Assembly (NCBI RefSeq): GCF_000725805.1
Contig: NZ_JOFT01000008.1
Coordinates: 62,001-126,000, forward strand
Source of the DNA: Streptomyces xanthophaeus
GTDB lineage: Bacteria > Actinomycetota > Actinomycetes > Streptomycetales > Streptomycetaceae
DNA: 64,000 nucleotides
Direction: 5' to 3'
In this document: piece by piece, positions 8,737-17,192 of the stretch
Layout of the letters: the number at the start of each line of letters is the position of its first letter
Position numbering within the stretch: position 1 is the first letter of the stretch
Position numbers and translations under genes: made by a program
The notes under the pieces: generated by a model
What the model was told of the DNA's origin: nothing
What the model saw: only the letters and a program-made list of their open reading frames with translations
Database searches by the model: none

Positions 8737-9306
8737 ATGGCTCTGCGACATGCCGTACTGGCGGCGCTGCTGGACGGCGAGTACAGCGGGTACGAGCTTG
8801 CGAAGTCGTTCGACATCGGCGTCGCGAACTTCTGGCACGCCCTGCCCCAGCAGCTCTACACCGAGCTGGCCAAGCTGGAGAAGGACGGGCTGGTCGAGGG
8901 ACGTCAGGTGGTCCAGGAGACCCGTCCCAACAAGCGCCTGTTCCAGGTCACCGACGCCGGCCGCGCCGAGCTGGAGGATTTCGCAGCAGCCGCGGCGAAG
9001 CCCTCGGTCATCCGCGACGACCTCCTCGTCAAGGTGCAGACCGCCGACCGGATCGGCAGCGCGCCGGTGATCGAACAGCTCGACCAGCGGGCGGCCGCGG
9101 CCGACGCCAAGATCGAGCTCCTCGGGAAGGTGCTGCGCAAGATGCGCGGCGACGTGGCCGAGGAGGAGTTCCTGCTCCGGGGCGAACGCATCGGCGGGTA
9201 CCTGACCGGCCTGCGCGGCATCGCCTTCGAAGAGGGCCACCGGGACTGGTGCCGCCGGAGCGCGGCAATCCTCAGGGAAAGGCAGAAGACTCGTGCCGAA
9301 CGGTGA
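8737..9306 (+). CDS. PadR-family transcriptional regulator
   Basis: 189 residues. The N-terminal winged helix begins MALRHAVLAALLDGEYSGYELAKSF, the classic PadR opening, and continues with QQLYTELAKLEKDGLVEG and the wing RLFQVTDAGRAEL. The C-terminal half is the Vir-type coiled helix used for dimerisation. A GAAGGGG ribosome site precedes the ATG. The 3' end overlaps the GDSL hydrolase gene by 14 bp, so the two are translated together. It probably represses its own operon and the divergent NTF2-fold gene through the overlapping palindromes at 8664-8697. Confidence 0.94.
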   Translation: MALRHAVLAALLDGEYSGYELAKSFDIGVANFWHALPQQLYTELAKLEKDGLVEGRQVVQETRPNKRLFQVTDAGRAELEDFAAAAAKPSVIRDDLLVKVQTADRIGSAPVIEQLDQRAAAADAKIELLGKVLRKMRGDVAEEEFLLRGERIGGYLTGLRGIAFEEGHRDWCRRSAAILRERQKTRAER

Positions 9307-10087
9307 ATACCTGCGCTACGTCGCCCTCGGCGACAGCCAGACCGAAGGGCTGGGCGACGGGGACGACACGGTGGGCCTGCGCGGCTTCGCCGACCGGTTC
9401 GCCGCGCACCTCGCGGCCGTCAACCCCGGTCTCCAGTACGCCAATCTGGCCGTACGGGGACGCCTCGCCGGCCAGGTCCGCAGCGAGCAGCTGGGCCCCG
9501 CGCTGGCCCTGCGCCCCGACCTCGCCAGCGTCGTCGCCGGGGTCAACGACATGCTCCGGCCCCGGTACGACGCCGCACAGGTCGCCGGGCACCTGGAGGA
9601 GATGTTCGCCGCGCTCACGGCCGCCGGGGCCCAGGTGGTGACCGTGACCTTCCCCGACCTGAGCAGGATCGTGCCCATCGCCCGTCCCGTCGGGGCCCGC
9701 ATCACCGACCTCAACGACCGCATCCGCGCCGCGGCCGGCCGACACGGGGTCATCGTCGCCGAAACCGGTCGGCCGACGATCGTGACGGACCCGCGGCTGT
9801 GGACCGAGGACCGGCTCCACGCCAGCCCGCTCGGCCACGAACGGATCGCCGCCGCTCTCGCCCAGGCCGTCCGCCTGCCCGGCCACGACGACAGCTGGAC
9901 GCTCCCCCTGCCGCCTCAGGCCGCCCCCGCGGGCGGGTCGGCCGTGGCGGCCGAACTGCGCTGGGCGGCCGCGTTCCTCGGCCCCTGGCTGGGACGCCGG
10001 CTGCGCGGCCGCTCCTCCGGCGACGGCCGCAGCGCGAAGCGGCCCCGACTGCTGCCGCTGAGCACCACGCCCGCCGGGGACCGGTAG
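9293..10087 (+). CDS. SGNH/GDSL-family hydrolase
   Basis: 264 residues from a GTG at 9293, overlapping padR by 14 bp. Block I is YVALGDSQTEG with the nucleophilic serine; SVVAGVNDML holds the block III asparagine; DRLHASPLGHERIA supplies the late Asp-x-x-His. Lipase or esterase activity on a small ester is expected. There is no signal peptide, so it is probably cytoplasmic. The C-terminal 60 residues are basic and look disordered. Coupling to padR suggests the two handle the same compound. Confidence 0.92.
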   Translation: MPNGEYLRYVALGDSQTEGLGDGDDTVGLRGFADRFAAHLAAVNPGLQYANLAVRGRLAGQVRSEQLGPALALRPDLASVVAGVNDMLRPRYDAAQVAGHLEEMFAALTAAGAQVVTVTFPDLSRIVPIARPVGARITDLNDRIRAAAGRHGVIVAETGRPTIVTDPRLWTEDRLHASPLGHERIAAALAQAVRLPGHDDSWTLPLPPQAAPAGGSAVAAELRWAAAFLGPWLGRRLRGRSSGDGRSAKRPRLLPLSTTPAGDR

Positions 10088-10266
10088 GCGGCCTCGCGCC
10101 GTGCCGGGGCCGCGAAGGGGGCAGGGTCGTGCCCTTGTTCCGGGGCGCCGATCTTTCCGCCCCGGCCATTGGAGTGACATGCCGTTTCCCGTGACATCGC
10201 CGTGATGTTGAACCGGCCGACGTGCACCTTTCCTGGCGCGTCGTCCAGTAATACTCGGGAGTAATC

Positions 10267-10512
10267 ATGCGTATGCGCTCTGCCCTCACCGCCTCCGTCC
10301 TGGCCGCGGGCATCCTGCTGGGTGGCGCCGGTGCCGCCCTCGCGAACGACGGAGTCGAGGCCGAGTACTTCTCCGGCGGGCACAAGGCGTTCGCGTCCAC
10401 CTGTTCCTCCGCCGCGGCCGTCCCGGCGCGCTTCGGTCCCGCGTACACCTCGAACTGCGCCAGCGAGGGCGAGTCGGAGTGGGCCGAGGCCGGTCGCCTC
10501 GCCGCCAACTGA
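10267..10512 (+). CDS. Small secreted protein, unknown function
   Basis: 81 residues. A Sec signal peptide (MRMRSALTASVLAAGILLGGAG...ALA) is followed by a mature part of about 55 residues with two cysteines (STCSS, TSNCAS) that could form one disulfide. A GGGAG ribosome site lies upstream and a strong terminator immediately downstream, so it appears to be a single-gene unit. I do not recognise a family. Confidence 0.75.
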   Translation: MRMRSALTASVLAAGILLGGAGAALANDGVEAEYFSGGHKAFASTCSSAAAVPARFGPAYTSNCASEGESEWAEAGRLAAN

Positions 10513-10525
10513 CCCACGGCCCGCA

Positions 10526-10566
10526 CCACAGGGGCAGTCGACCGCTCGTGTCGACTGCCCCTGTGG
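10526..10566. terminator. Strong bidirectional terminator hairpin
   Basis: Perfect 17 bp arms with a 7-base loop, between the convergent small secreted gene (ends 10512) and the PPTase operon (ends 10583). Confidence 0.9.
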
Positions 10567-10582
10567 CACGTCGGCCCCCGGG

Positions 10583-11233
10583 TCAGGCGGAGAAGACCGT
10601 GGCCGGGCCGGCGCCGGCCACCGCCACCACCGCCGCCCGCCGGTCATCCGTCCACTCCAGCAGCTGCAGGTCCTCCCGGCCCGCCTTGAACAGGGCCTCC
10701 CTGCGCACCCAGAGCCGGAGCAGCACCGCGCCGGGATCCTGCCGGGCAACCGCCTCATCCAGCTGGACCGCGGGAAACAGCCGGCCCAGTACGGGCAGGG
10801 GGCCGGGACGCCGGGTCGAGGGCTCCACGTCGATCCCGACCGGGCCGGGTCCGACGGCGGCGGCCGCCAGCCCGTCGGCGTGGCTCATGCTCACGCCCAC
10901 CCGGGGAAGGCCGGGCAGGTACGGCCGGCCGTGTCCGGGCCGACGGCACCGGGAGCAGAACTGGGCCGGCTCCGCCTCGCGGAGGGGCAGGCCGGTGTAC
11001 CGGGCGATGCACAGCCGTAGCAGCAGCCGCGCCGCCAGCACGTCGTCGCGGCGGGCCGGCAGCCGGATCGGAGCCAGCCGCAGCCGCTCCCACGGCGCGA
11101 GCAGGCCCTCGTGCAGCTCCGGGTGGGCGAGGACCTCCCCGGTGGCCGCCACCACCGCCCATGCCGTCCGGCCCGCGCCTTCCGGTACCCCGCCTTCCGG
11201 TACCCCGCCGTCCGGCACCGCGCCGCCGGTCAC
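10583..11233 (-). CDS. Sfp-type 4'-phosphopantetheinyl transferase
   Basis: 216 residues from a GTG at 11233, 10 bp after the ACP stop. VGIDVEP is the Mg-binding GIDxE-type motif, and RLWVRREALFKA is a version of the WxxKEAxxK motif. VSMSHADGLAAAAV matches the conserved segment before them. It should load coenzyme A-derived phosphopantetheine on the neighbouring ACP (Ser33). The start is proline- and glycine-rich with a repeated VPEGG motif and may be flexible. Having its own PPTase suggests the cluster is self-sufficient and possibly mobile. Confidence 0.92.
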   Translation of the reverse strand: MTGGAVPDGGVPEGGVPEGAGRTAWAVVAATGEVLAHPELHEGLLAPWERLRLAPIRLPARRDDVLAARLLLRLCIARYTGLPLREAEPAQFCSRCRRPGHGRPYLPGLPRVGVSMSHADGLAAAAVGPGPVGIDVEPSTRRPGPLPVLGRLFPAVQLDEAVARQDPGAVLLRLWVRREALFKAGREDLQLLEWTDDRRAAVVAVAGAGPATVFSA

Positions 11234-11243
11234 GGGCGCGGGC

Positions 11244-11501
11244 TCACCCGGCCGGTGCCGGGACGGCGGCCGGCCCGGCGGTGGTGAGGAAGCGCTGCTG
11301 GACGCGGTCGAGCGTGCGGAAGTCGTCGATGGTGACCTCCTGGAGGTCGATGGTGCTGCCGGACATCTCCTCCAGGAGATCGATGAACTCCAGGAAGTCC
11401 ATGGAGTCGATCAGGCGGGCCTCGATGAGGTCCTCGTCGGACTCGATCGCACCGGTGAGGCCGGGGTTCTTCTCGTGGAGCCACGCGGTAATGCGGTCCA
11501 T
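11244..11501 (-). CDS. Acyl/peptidyl carrier protein
   Basis: 85 residues. The acidic four-helix pattern and the IDSMDFLEF motif mark Ser33 as the phosphopantetheine site (the common DSL motif with Met in place of Leu). It sits between the ligase gene and the PPTase gene. It is the expected acceptor of the amino acid activated by the ligase and the donor for the condensation enzyme encoded across the divergent promoter region. Confidence 0.92.
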   Translation of the reverse strand: MDRITAWLHEKNPGLTGAIESDEDLIEARLIDSMDFLEFIDLLEEMSGSTIDLQEVTIDDFRTLDRVQQRFLTTAGPAAVPAPAG

Positions 11502-11555
11502 GGGGCGGGGTGCTCCTTGCTGTACGGGGTCGTCGAAGTGTCGGATCGGGTCGGA

Positions 11556-12413
11556 TCAGGTCCGGGCATCGCGCAGGCGTTCCAGGGCCTGCTCAGGCGT
11601 GCCGTGGGCGAGGATCATCGCGTGGACCCAGCGTTCGACGCCGAAGGCGACGCAGGCGCTGTACGCCGGTCCGTGGGAGCCCGCGCGGATGTCCAGCCGT
11701 TCACCGAAGAAGTTGCGGTGCCGGTTCACGGAGGCGATCGCGGTGCCGTCGGGGGCACTGAACTCGTGCTTGACCGGGTCCAGCGCCATCAGCCGGGCGC
11801 GGGAGCCGCCCTTGTCGTAGAACGGGTCGTCGGCCACGGCCCGGGTCAGCTCCAGACCCAGGAGTCCGGCCAGCTCCTGGACGAACTCGGCTCCGTGTTC
11901 CAGGTGTTCCACCGCACCCTGCGCCGTGCCGAGGTACAGGACCTCGCGCATGTGGAACCCCCACAGGCGCCGCAGCCCGTCGTAGTGGGTCTCGTTGCGG
12001 AAGCAGCGGCCGGTCGCGGAGAGCCGTAGCCCGTCCTCGCCGACGTCCCGGCCGTCCAGGGAGAGCAGCAGGCCGTAGCAGGTGGCGGACGGCAGCAGGT
12101 GGCCGGTCGGACGCAGCGGCTGCTCGCCCGGCGGTTCTCCGGCCGCCAGTCCGTCGAAGGCCTCGGGGGCGAAACGCCCTGCCGAGACGCCGAGATGGGG
12201 GAAGTTGCGGAAGTAGTCCAGCCGCGCCAGGCCCTCGGCGGAGAGCAGGGGCGGGCCCACCACCTCGGGGGCGGCGAGCCGGGCGGCCAGGCCGGTGAGG
12301 AGGTCGTCCAGACCGTGCAGCAGGGCGGTGCGGACCGGGTCCAGGGTGATCAGGCCCGGGCCGGGGCTCTGCAGGCCGCCGTCCGGCAAGGCCGTGATGC
12401 TGGGTGTGCTCAT
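11556..12413 (-). CDS. Amino acid:[carrier protein] ligase, class II seryl-tRNA-synthetase-like, without tRNA-binding arm
   Basis: 285 residues from the ATG at 12413 (AGGGAG Shine-Dalgarno). The class II catalytic core is visible: the motif 2 region GRCFRNETHYDGLRRLWGFHMREVLYLG and motif 3 CVAFGVERWVHA. Cysteines in SATCYGL, GRCFRNE and YSACVAF sit where atypical SerRS proteins bind zinc. The N-terminal tRNA-binding coiled coil of real SerRS is absent. This is the form of the known amino acid:[carrier protein] ligases, which adenylate a small amino acid such as glycine or alanine and pass it to a carrier-protein thiol. The ACP and PPTase genes follow directly, which supports that reading strongly. 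The amino acid is not predictable by eye. Confidence 0.85.
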   Translation of the reverse strand: MSTPSITALPDGGLQSPGPGLITLDPVRTALLHGLDDLLTGLAARLAAPEVVGPPLLSAEGLARLDYFRNFPHLGVSAGRFAPEAFDGLAAGEPPGEQPLRPTGHLLPSATCYGLLLSLDGRDVGEDGLRLSATGRCFRNETHYDGLRRLWGFHMREVLYLGTAQGAVEHLEHGAEFVQELAGLLGLELTRAVADDPFYDKGGSRARLMALDPVKHEFSAPDGTAIASVNRHRNFFGERLDIRAGSHGPAYSACVAFGVERWVHAMILAHGTPEQALERLRDART

Positions 12414-12643
12414 GGAATCCGCTCCCTCTGGGCGTGGGTGAACAGTCGTCAAGGGCGTCGGCCGGATGGGCGGGTCGGGAGGACGGCTGCTGCGGCCGCT
12501 GCGGCCGCTGTGGCTGCGGCCTGATCGCAGCAGCGAACGGCCGCGGTTGCGGGCGCGGCCGGCCTCGGCGCAGCGAGGAGGCGGCTGACGCTCCGTCACG
12601 TTCCGGAGCTGCTCACGAGGACCCTAAGCCAGCAAATCGCACA

Positions 12644-12655
12644 TTGTCTAGACCA
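12644..12655. promoter_or_regulatory. DasR-box-like operator 1
   Basis: TTGTCTAGACCA matches 11 of 12 bases of the core TGGTCTAGACCA of the GntR/HutC-family DasR site. It contains a perfect TCTAGA centre. It is 231 bp upstream of the ligase start on the minus side. Confidence 0.55.
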
Positions 12656-12747
12656 ACCTGAGGGCATTGACGATCTTCTCGGGCAGCCCGTCCGGGGCGG
12701 GGACGCGACGCATTCCGCATATGGGGGCGACACTTGACAGCGCCTCT

Positions 12748-12759
12748 TGGTCTAAACCA
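12748..12759. promoter_or_regulatory. DasR-box-like operator 2
   Basis: TGGTCTAAACCA matches 11 of 12 bases of the same core and is flanked by T and A, giving TTGGTCTAAACCAA. It lies 104 bp from operator 1 and 260 bp upstream of the dioxygenase start. Confidence 0.55.
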
Positions 12760-13018
12760 ATCTTGCTGAACGGCGTCACCCCGGCACCGCCGCGACGTCA
12801 CCACAGGGTCCCGCCACGGCGTAGCCGTCCCTCCGTCCTGCCTTTCCCGCCGACCCTCCGCCGAGGGTCTCCGCGTGCTGTCCACCGGCCGAGGAGAAGC
12901 GCTTGTCACCGCTGCCTCTTGTCCCAAGACCCCCGTCCCCGCGCCGCTTATCCGCCCGCGGGCCGCGGTGCGGGACGTACCGGCCCGCCGACCCCGACCC
13001 CTGCCCTGGAGGGACCGC

Positions 13019-14152
13019 ATGACGACACCCGCCGCACCCCACCGCCCCCGCCGCCCCCGGCCCCGGCTGCACCGGGCGCCGTCGGACCTTCCGTACTTCA
13101 GCGCGGACGGCGAGTCCTACCTGGCGCAGACGACCCTGCGGGAGCTGGGCAAGTCCCGTCCCCTGCGGGTGCTTTCCGAAGAGGACTTCGCCCACTGGCA
13201 GACATACGGCTACGTCGTCGTCCGGGAGGCGGTGCCCGCGGAGTCGGCCCGGCGGCTGCTGGACTTCACCTGGGAGTTCCAGGGCCTCGACCCCGGCCGC
13301 CCGGAGAGCTGGTACGAGGACCGGCCGTTCCGGTCCGAACTGGACCAGCAGCTGCACGTCTACGGTTTCGTCGAGGCGTACCACCACCAGCTGCTCTGGG
13401 ACAGCCGCCAGGCGCAGCGCGTGTACGACGCGTTCGTCGACGTGTGGGACTGCGAGGAGCTCTGGGTGACCCTGGACCGCCTCAACCTCAACCCGCCCAA
13501 CGTGAAGAACCGTGACCGGGCCCTGATCGAGCCCACGGACCGGGGTTTCGACATCGAGCTGCACTGGGACATCGACACCACGCTCGGCGTCCCGCCGCAG
13601 CGGGTGCAGGGGATCATCGCACTCAACGACACCCGGCCGGAGACGGGCGGATTCCAGTGCTCTCCGGAGCTGTTCCGGCAGTTCGAGGACTGGAAGACCC
13701 GTCAGCCGGCCGGCCGGGACCCCCTGCGGCCCGCCGTGGACCGGGCAGAGTTCCCCGTCGTCCGCCCCGAGCTGCATCCCGGCGACCTGCTGATCTGGAA
13801 CGGCCTCCTCGCCCACGGCGTGGCGCGCAACACCTCGACGGACCAGGTCCGGGCGGTCCAGTACCTGTCGATGATGCCCGCGCTGGAGGAGCACGAGCGG
13901 CTGCGTCGCTCACGGGTCGACTCCTGGCGGCACCTGCGGACCCCGCGCTGGAACCGCACCCTGGTCGGCGACCCGGTTCGGCACGAGTCCGAGCGGTATC
14001 CCACGGCCACCCTGAACGCGCTCGGCAGCCGCCTCCTCGGGCTCACCTCGTGGCAGGACGCGGGCACGGACCCGGACGCGAACAGGGCCGCGGACGCGGA
14101 CTCCTCGACGGGCGTGCAGAGCGGAGAGCCGTCGTGCGCCGCGTCTGCCTGA
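13019..14152 (+). CDS. Phytanoyl-CoA dioxygenase (PhyH)-family Fe(II)/2-oxoglutarate oxygenase
   Basis: 377 residues from the ATG at 13019, with GGAGGG five bases upstream; the longer open frame before it lacks support. The metal triad is readable: H182 and D184 in ELHWDIDT and H266 in LLAHGVARN. Arginine in DQVRAVQYLS is placed to bind 2-oxoglutarate. Family members hydroxylate, chlorinate or desaturate amino acids, acyl groups or carrier-bound substrates. In this cluster it most likely oxidises the amino acid while on the ACP or after release. The stop overlaps the next gene by 19 bp, so they are translationally coupled. The last 35 residues are Asp/Ala-rich and probably disordered. Confidence 0.88.
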   Translation: MTTPAAPHRPRRPRPRLHRAPSDLPYFSADGESYLAQTTLRELGKSRPLRVLSEEDFAHWQTYGYVVVREAVPAESARRLLDFTWEFQGLDPGRPESWYEDRPFRSELDQQLHVYGFVEAYHHQLLWDSRQAQRVYDAFVDVWDCEELWVTLDRLNLNPPNVKNRDRALIEPTDRGFDIELHWDIDTTLGVPPQRVQGIIALNDTRPETGGFQCSPELFRQFEDWKTRQPAGRDPLRPAVDRAEFPVVRPELHPGDLLIWNGLLAHGVARNTSTDQVRAVQYLSMMPALEEHERLRRSRVDSWRHLRTPRWNRTLVGDPVRHESERYPTATLNALGSRLLGLTSWQDAGTDPDANRAADADSSTGVQSGEPSCAASA

Positions 14153-15450
14153 CCCTCCCCACCGACCGCGCCTGCACCGAGACCATCGGGGCGGTCGCCG
14201 AGGAAGCCGCCTACGGCGCACGCCACTTCGGCGTCGAGGTGCACCTGCTGATCCTGGACTCCTCCGAGGCCCCGGTGCTCGCCGCGCACCGCACGGCGGT
14301 CGCCGCCCTGCCCCCGGCGCCCGGCGTGGTGGTCCACCACCTCGACGAGACCGAGCAGCGGACCTTCCTGCGACAGGTGATCGCCCGTTCCGAAGTCGCC
14401 GCGCCGGAACGGGTGCTCGGCCTGATGCTGCCTTCGCAGGTCTCCTACGGCGCCTGTACCAACCGCGCCTTCCTGATCGCCGAGGCCCTGGGCTGCGCCT
14501 CGGTGCACCGCCGGGACTCCGACAGCCGCTACCAGTACCTCGACGGGGAGCCGGTCTTCCCCTTCCACCACGAGCTCGCCTCCCTGGGGCGGCGGGCCGC
14601 CGAGGCCGCGGGGCTGGTGTCCCGCAGCAGGCTGGACCCCGCGTACGCGGACCGGCCGGTGTCCCTGGTCGGGGGCTCCTTCGTCGGTGAGATGTCGGTG
14701 GACGTCGAGGAGATCCGCCGGGCCGACCCCGGCATCTACCACGAGGTCATCGGCCTGTCCGTGCCCGCCGGCTATGCGGAGCTCTGGCGCCGGAACCTGA
14801 TCGAGGAGTCCTTCCGCGGCGCCGGGACCGCCCCGTTCACGGGCGATCGCACCACGCTGACCAGCGTCAACCCCATGCGCGTGGACATGTGCAACATCGG
14901 CCTCGACCGTGCGGTCTACGGACGGGTGCCGCTTCCTCCCGCCACCGACACCATCGGCAGCGACTACTTCCTCATCCATCTGGTCCACGACGCCCACCTG
15001 CCGGGGATCCTGCACAACCGCCACATCGTCAACTACCACACCGGCGAGCGCCGTTCCGACCTCGGATTCCTCGCCTACCAGGTGCGGTTCGCGAAGTTCC
15101 TGCTGTCGATGCGGTACTTCAACGACGTGTACGCCCGACTGGCCGCATCCGGTGAGGCGCTGCTCGATGCCGGGGGCGCCGTCCGCGCGTCCGCCGTCGC
15201 CGGATCCGTACGGGACAGCACGCGGCTGGACCCGGCGCCGGACGCCGAACGGCTCGACGTCTTCGACCGCTCCTACCGCAAGCTGGGCGGGCGCTACGCC
15301 GAGGCCGCGGACGTCTTCGCCGCCCGCCGCGAACAGCTCCTCGACGGAGCCCGTGCGGACATGGCGGAGTTCGCCTTCCTGATCGACGCCTGGGAGGCCC
15401 TGGCCCGCACCAGCGCGAGCGTCCCGCTCCCCGTACCGGCGGGTGGGTGA
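14134..15450 (+). CDS. Unknown cluster enzyme, possibly glycosyltransferase-fold (DUF6271-like)
   Basis: 438 residues from a GTG at 14134 (GGAGAG Shine-Dalgarno), overlapping the dioxygenase gene by 19 bp. The N-terminus reads VRRVCLTLPTDRACTETIG and then alternates strands and helices (EVHLLILDSSEAPVLAAH, VVVHHLDE) like a Rossmann or GT-A nucleotide-sugar fold. Further in are RRDSDSRYQYLDG, MCNIGLDRAVYGR and HNRHIVNYHTGERRSDLG, rich in Asp, His and Arg that could bind a metal and a diphosphate. From memory it resembles the family named DUF6271, which I could not verify. There is no signal peptide and no membrane segment. It may act on the carrier-bound product or add a sugar. Function unproven. 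Confidence 0.6.
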   Translation: MRRVCLTLPTDRACTETIGAVAEEAAYGARHFGVEVHLLILDSSEAPVLAAHRTAVAALPPAPGVVVHHLDETEQRTFLRQVIARSEVAAPERVLGLMLPSQVSYGACTNRAFLIAEALGCASVHRRDSDSRYQYLDGEPVFPFHHELASLGRRAAEAAGLVSRSRLDPAYADRPVSLVGGSFVGEMSVDVEEIRRADPGIYHEVIGLSVPAGYAELWRRNLIEESFRGAGTAPFTGDRTTLTSVNPMRVDMCNIGLDRAVYGRVPLPPATDTIGSDYFLIHLVHDAHLPGILHNRHIVNYHTGERRSDLGFLAYQVRFAKFLLSMRYFNDVYARLAASGEALLDAGGAVRASAVAGSVRDSTRLDPAPDAERLDVFDRSYRKLGGRYAEAADVFAARREQLLDGARADMAEFAFLIDAWEALARTSASVPLPVPAGG

Positions 15451-17191
15451 GACGGCCGTGGCACCGAAGAGCACCCGCACCGTCACCGTCGCCTACGCGG
15501 GCGGCGAGGAGCGCCGCGGCCCCGTCACCATGGGCCAGGCCAACATGATCCGCTGCATCCTGCGGGACGATCCCGCGCACATCAACATCCACGACGTGTG
15601 GCCCGTGCCGGAGGGGACCGCTCTGGACGCGGCGGTCGACGCCCTGCGCGCGCTGGTGGTGCGCCACGAGGCCCTGCGCACCACCTTCCCCCACACCCCG
15701 GGAAGCGCACCGGCGGTCCAAGAGGTCGCGTCCGAGGGCGAGTTCACGGTCACCGTCCTGGACCACGAGGAGCTTCCGCCGGAACCCGCCCGGTACGCCG
15801 AGTCACTGGCCCGCGAGGCCCGCGCCGGCCGCTTCCGGCTGGACCGGGACTTCCCCCTGCGCATCAGCCTGGTCGCGCGGGCCGGGGCGCCCGCCTTCGT
15901 CGCCCTGGTGTCCAGCCACGCCGTGGCGGACGGCAGCGCGCTCGGCGTCCTGCGGGAGGAATGGCTCACCCTGCTGTCCGGCGCGGAGCTCCCTCCCCTG
16001 ACGGCCCTCACCCCGCTCGACCTCGCCGCTGAGGAGGCCACTGCGGCCGGGCTCCGCAAGTCCGCCGCGTCCCTCGAGTACTGGGAGCGGATCATCCGCA
16101 ACGGCCCCCAGGCGATGTTCGCGGAACCCCTCGCCACGGGCACCGACGTGCGGGTGGCGCAGCTGACCCTCCGGTCGGAGCGAGGTGCCCGGGCGCTGGC
16201 CCTCGTGGCGGAGCGCACCGGCAGCCTCCCCTCCACCGTGCTCCTGACGGCGTGGTGCTCGCTCATCGCCCACCGGGCCGGGCAGAGCACCTGCGTCGCC
16301 GCCGTGCCGACCTCCAACCGGTTCCTGCCGCGGCTGGCCCGCTCGGTGAACACCGTGTCCCAGGACGCGCTGCTCTCCCTCGACGTCCGGGTCCCGTCCT
16401 TCGACGCGCTGCTGCGCAAGGCGTGGGGAGCGGCGCTCGACGCCTACCGGCACAGCCGCTTCGACTCCCTCGCCCTGTGGGAGATGATCGGCCGGGTCAC
16501 CTTCGAGCGCGGCAGCCATTTCGCCCGCGACGTCGTGTTCAACGACGTGAGCAGCCTCGCCTCCACCGTCACCTCCACCGTCGCCGCAGCCGCGCAGGAC
16601 GGCGCCGAGGCGGGACCGGAGCTGAGCTGGGGCCCGTACCAGGTCCTCCCCACCCGGGTCCTGGCCTTCGCCTACGGGACGGCGCCGCTGCTCCACCTCA
16701 GCATGTGGGCCGACCCCGCGCTGTTCCCCCGGCACGAGGCCGAAGGCTTCCTCACCGGTCTGGTACGGCTGCTGGAGGCGGCCGCCACCGAGGACGTGCC
16801 GTTCGCCTCGCTCACCGAGGTGACGGGGGTCCGTCCGGTCGGGCGCGAGGCCCACTGGAAGCAGGTCGACGGCTGCTGGACGTCGCCGCCGGCCGTGGCG
16901 GACGCCCTGAGCCAGGCCCTCGGGGGCGTGCCCGTGCACGTCACCGTGGACCCCGGGCCCGCGGACGGCTCCGGGCCGGGCCTCACCGCGTTCATCGCCT
17001 CCGTCGGTTCGCGGCTGACCCCGGCGCAGGCCCACGCCGCACTGATGGAACTCCTCCCCGGCCGTCCGGGCCTGCTGGCGCCCCGCCGGTACGTGATCGT
17101 CCGGGAACCGCCGGCGGAGACCGGCCGGACCAGCGCGTGGCTCCGGCAGCAGATCCTCATGGAAGGGAACGGCCGGGAACGGCGGATGTGA
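15443..17191 (+). CDS. Free-standing condensation-domain enzyme (NRPS C-domain family)
   Basis: 582 residues from a GTG at 15443, overlapping the previous stop; a GTG at 15458 is an equal alternative. It shows the chloramphenicol-acetyltransferase-like double fold of condensation domains. VTMGQANMIRC and VVRHEALRTTF correspond to motifs C1 and C2, and SSHAVADGSALG carries the catalytic HxxxDG (H159, D163). Later NRFLPRLARSVNTVSQDALL matches the motif 5 region. It should form an amide or ester using the ACP-bound amino acid. The last 90 residues are extra; PRRYVIVREPPAETGRTSAWL recalls the C-terminal lobe of adenylation enzymes and may be a remnant. One base separates it from the exporter gene. 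Confidence 0.85.
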   Translation: MGETAVAPKSTRTVTVAYAGGEERRGPVTMGQANMIRCILRDDPAHINIHDVWPVPEGTALDAAVDALRALVVRHEALRTTFPHTPGSAPAVQEVASEGEFTVTVLDHEELPPEPARYAESLAREARAGRFRLDRDFPLRISLVARAGAPAFVALVSSHAVADGSALGVLREEWLTLLSGAELPPLTALTPLDLAAEEATAAGLRKSAASLEYWERIIRNGPQAMFAEPLATGTDVRVAQLTLRSERGARALALVAERTGSLPSTVLLTAWCSLIAHRAGQSTCVAAVPTSNRFLPRLARSVNTVSQDALLSLDVRVPSFDALLRKAWGAALDAYRHSRFDSLALWEMIGRVTFERGSHFARDVVFNDVSSLASTVTSTVAAAAQDGAEAGPELSWGPYQVLPTRVLAFAYGTAPLLHLSMWADPALFPRHEAEGFLTGLVRLLEAAATEDVPFASLTEVTGVRPVGREAHWKQVDGCWTSPPAVADALSQALGGVPVHVTVDPGPADGSGPGLTAFIASVGSRLTPAQAHAALMELLPGRPGLLAPRRYVIVREPPAETGRTSAWLRQQILMEGNGRERRM

Positions 17192-17192
17192 C

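Larger units (their letters stand above)
12414..13018. promoter_or_regulatory. Divergent control region of the amino-acid thiotemplate cluster
   Basis: 605 bp between the ligase gene (minus) and the dioxygenase gene (plus). No gene is supported here. It holds two DasR-box-like palindromes, annotated separately. An anti-correlated or shared switch for both arms is the obvious reading. Confidence 0.6.

Noticed and set aside
13702..15486. 594-codon minus-strand frame opposite the thiotemplate right arm
   Set aside because: Shadow of the plus-strand cluster genes; low-complexity translation without domains.
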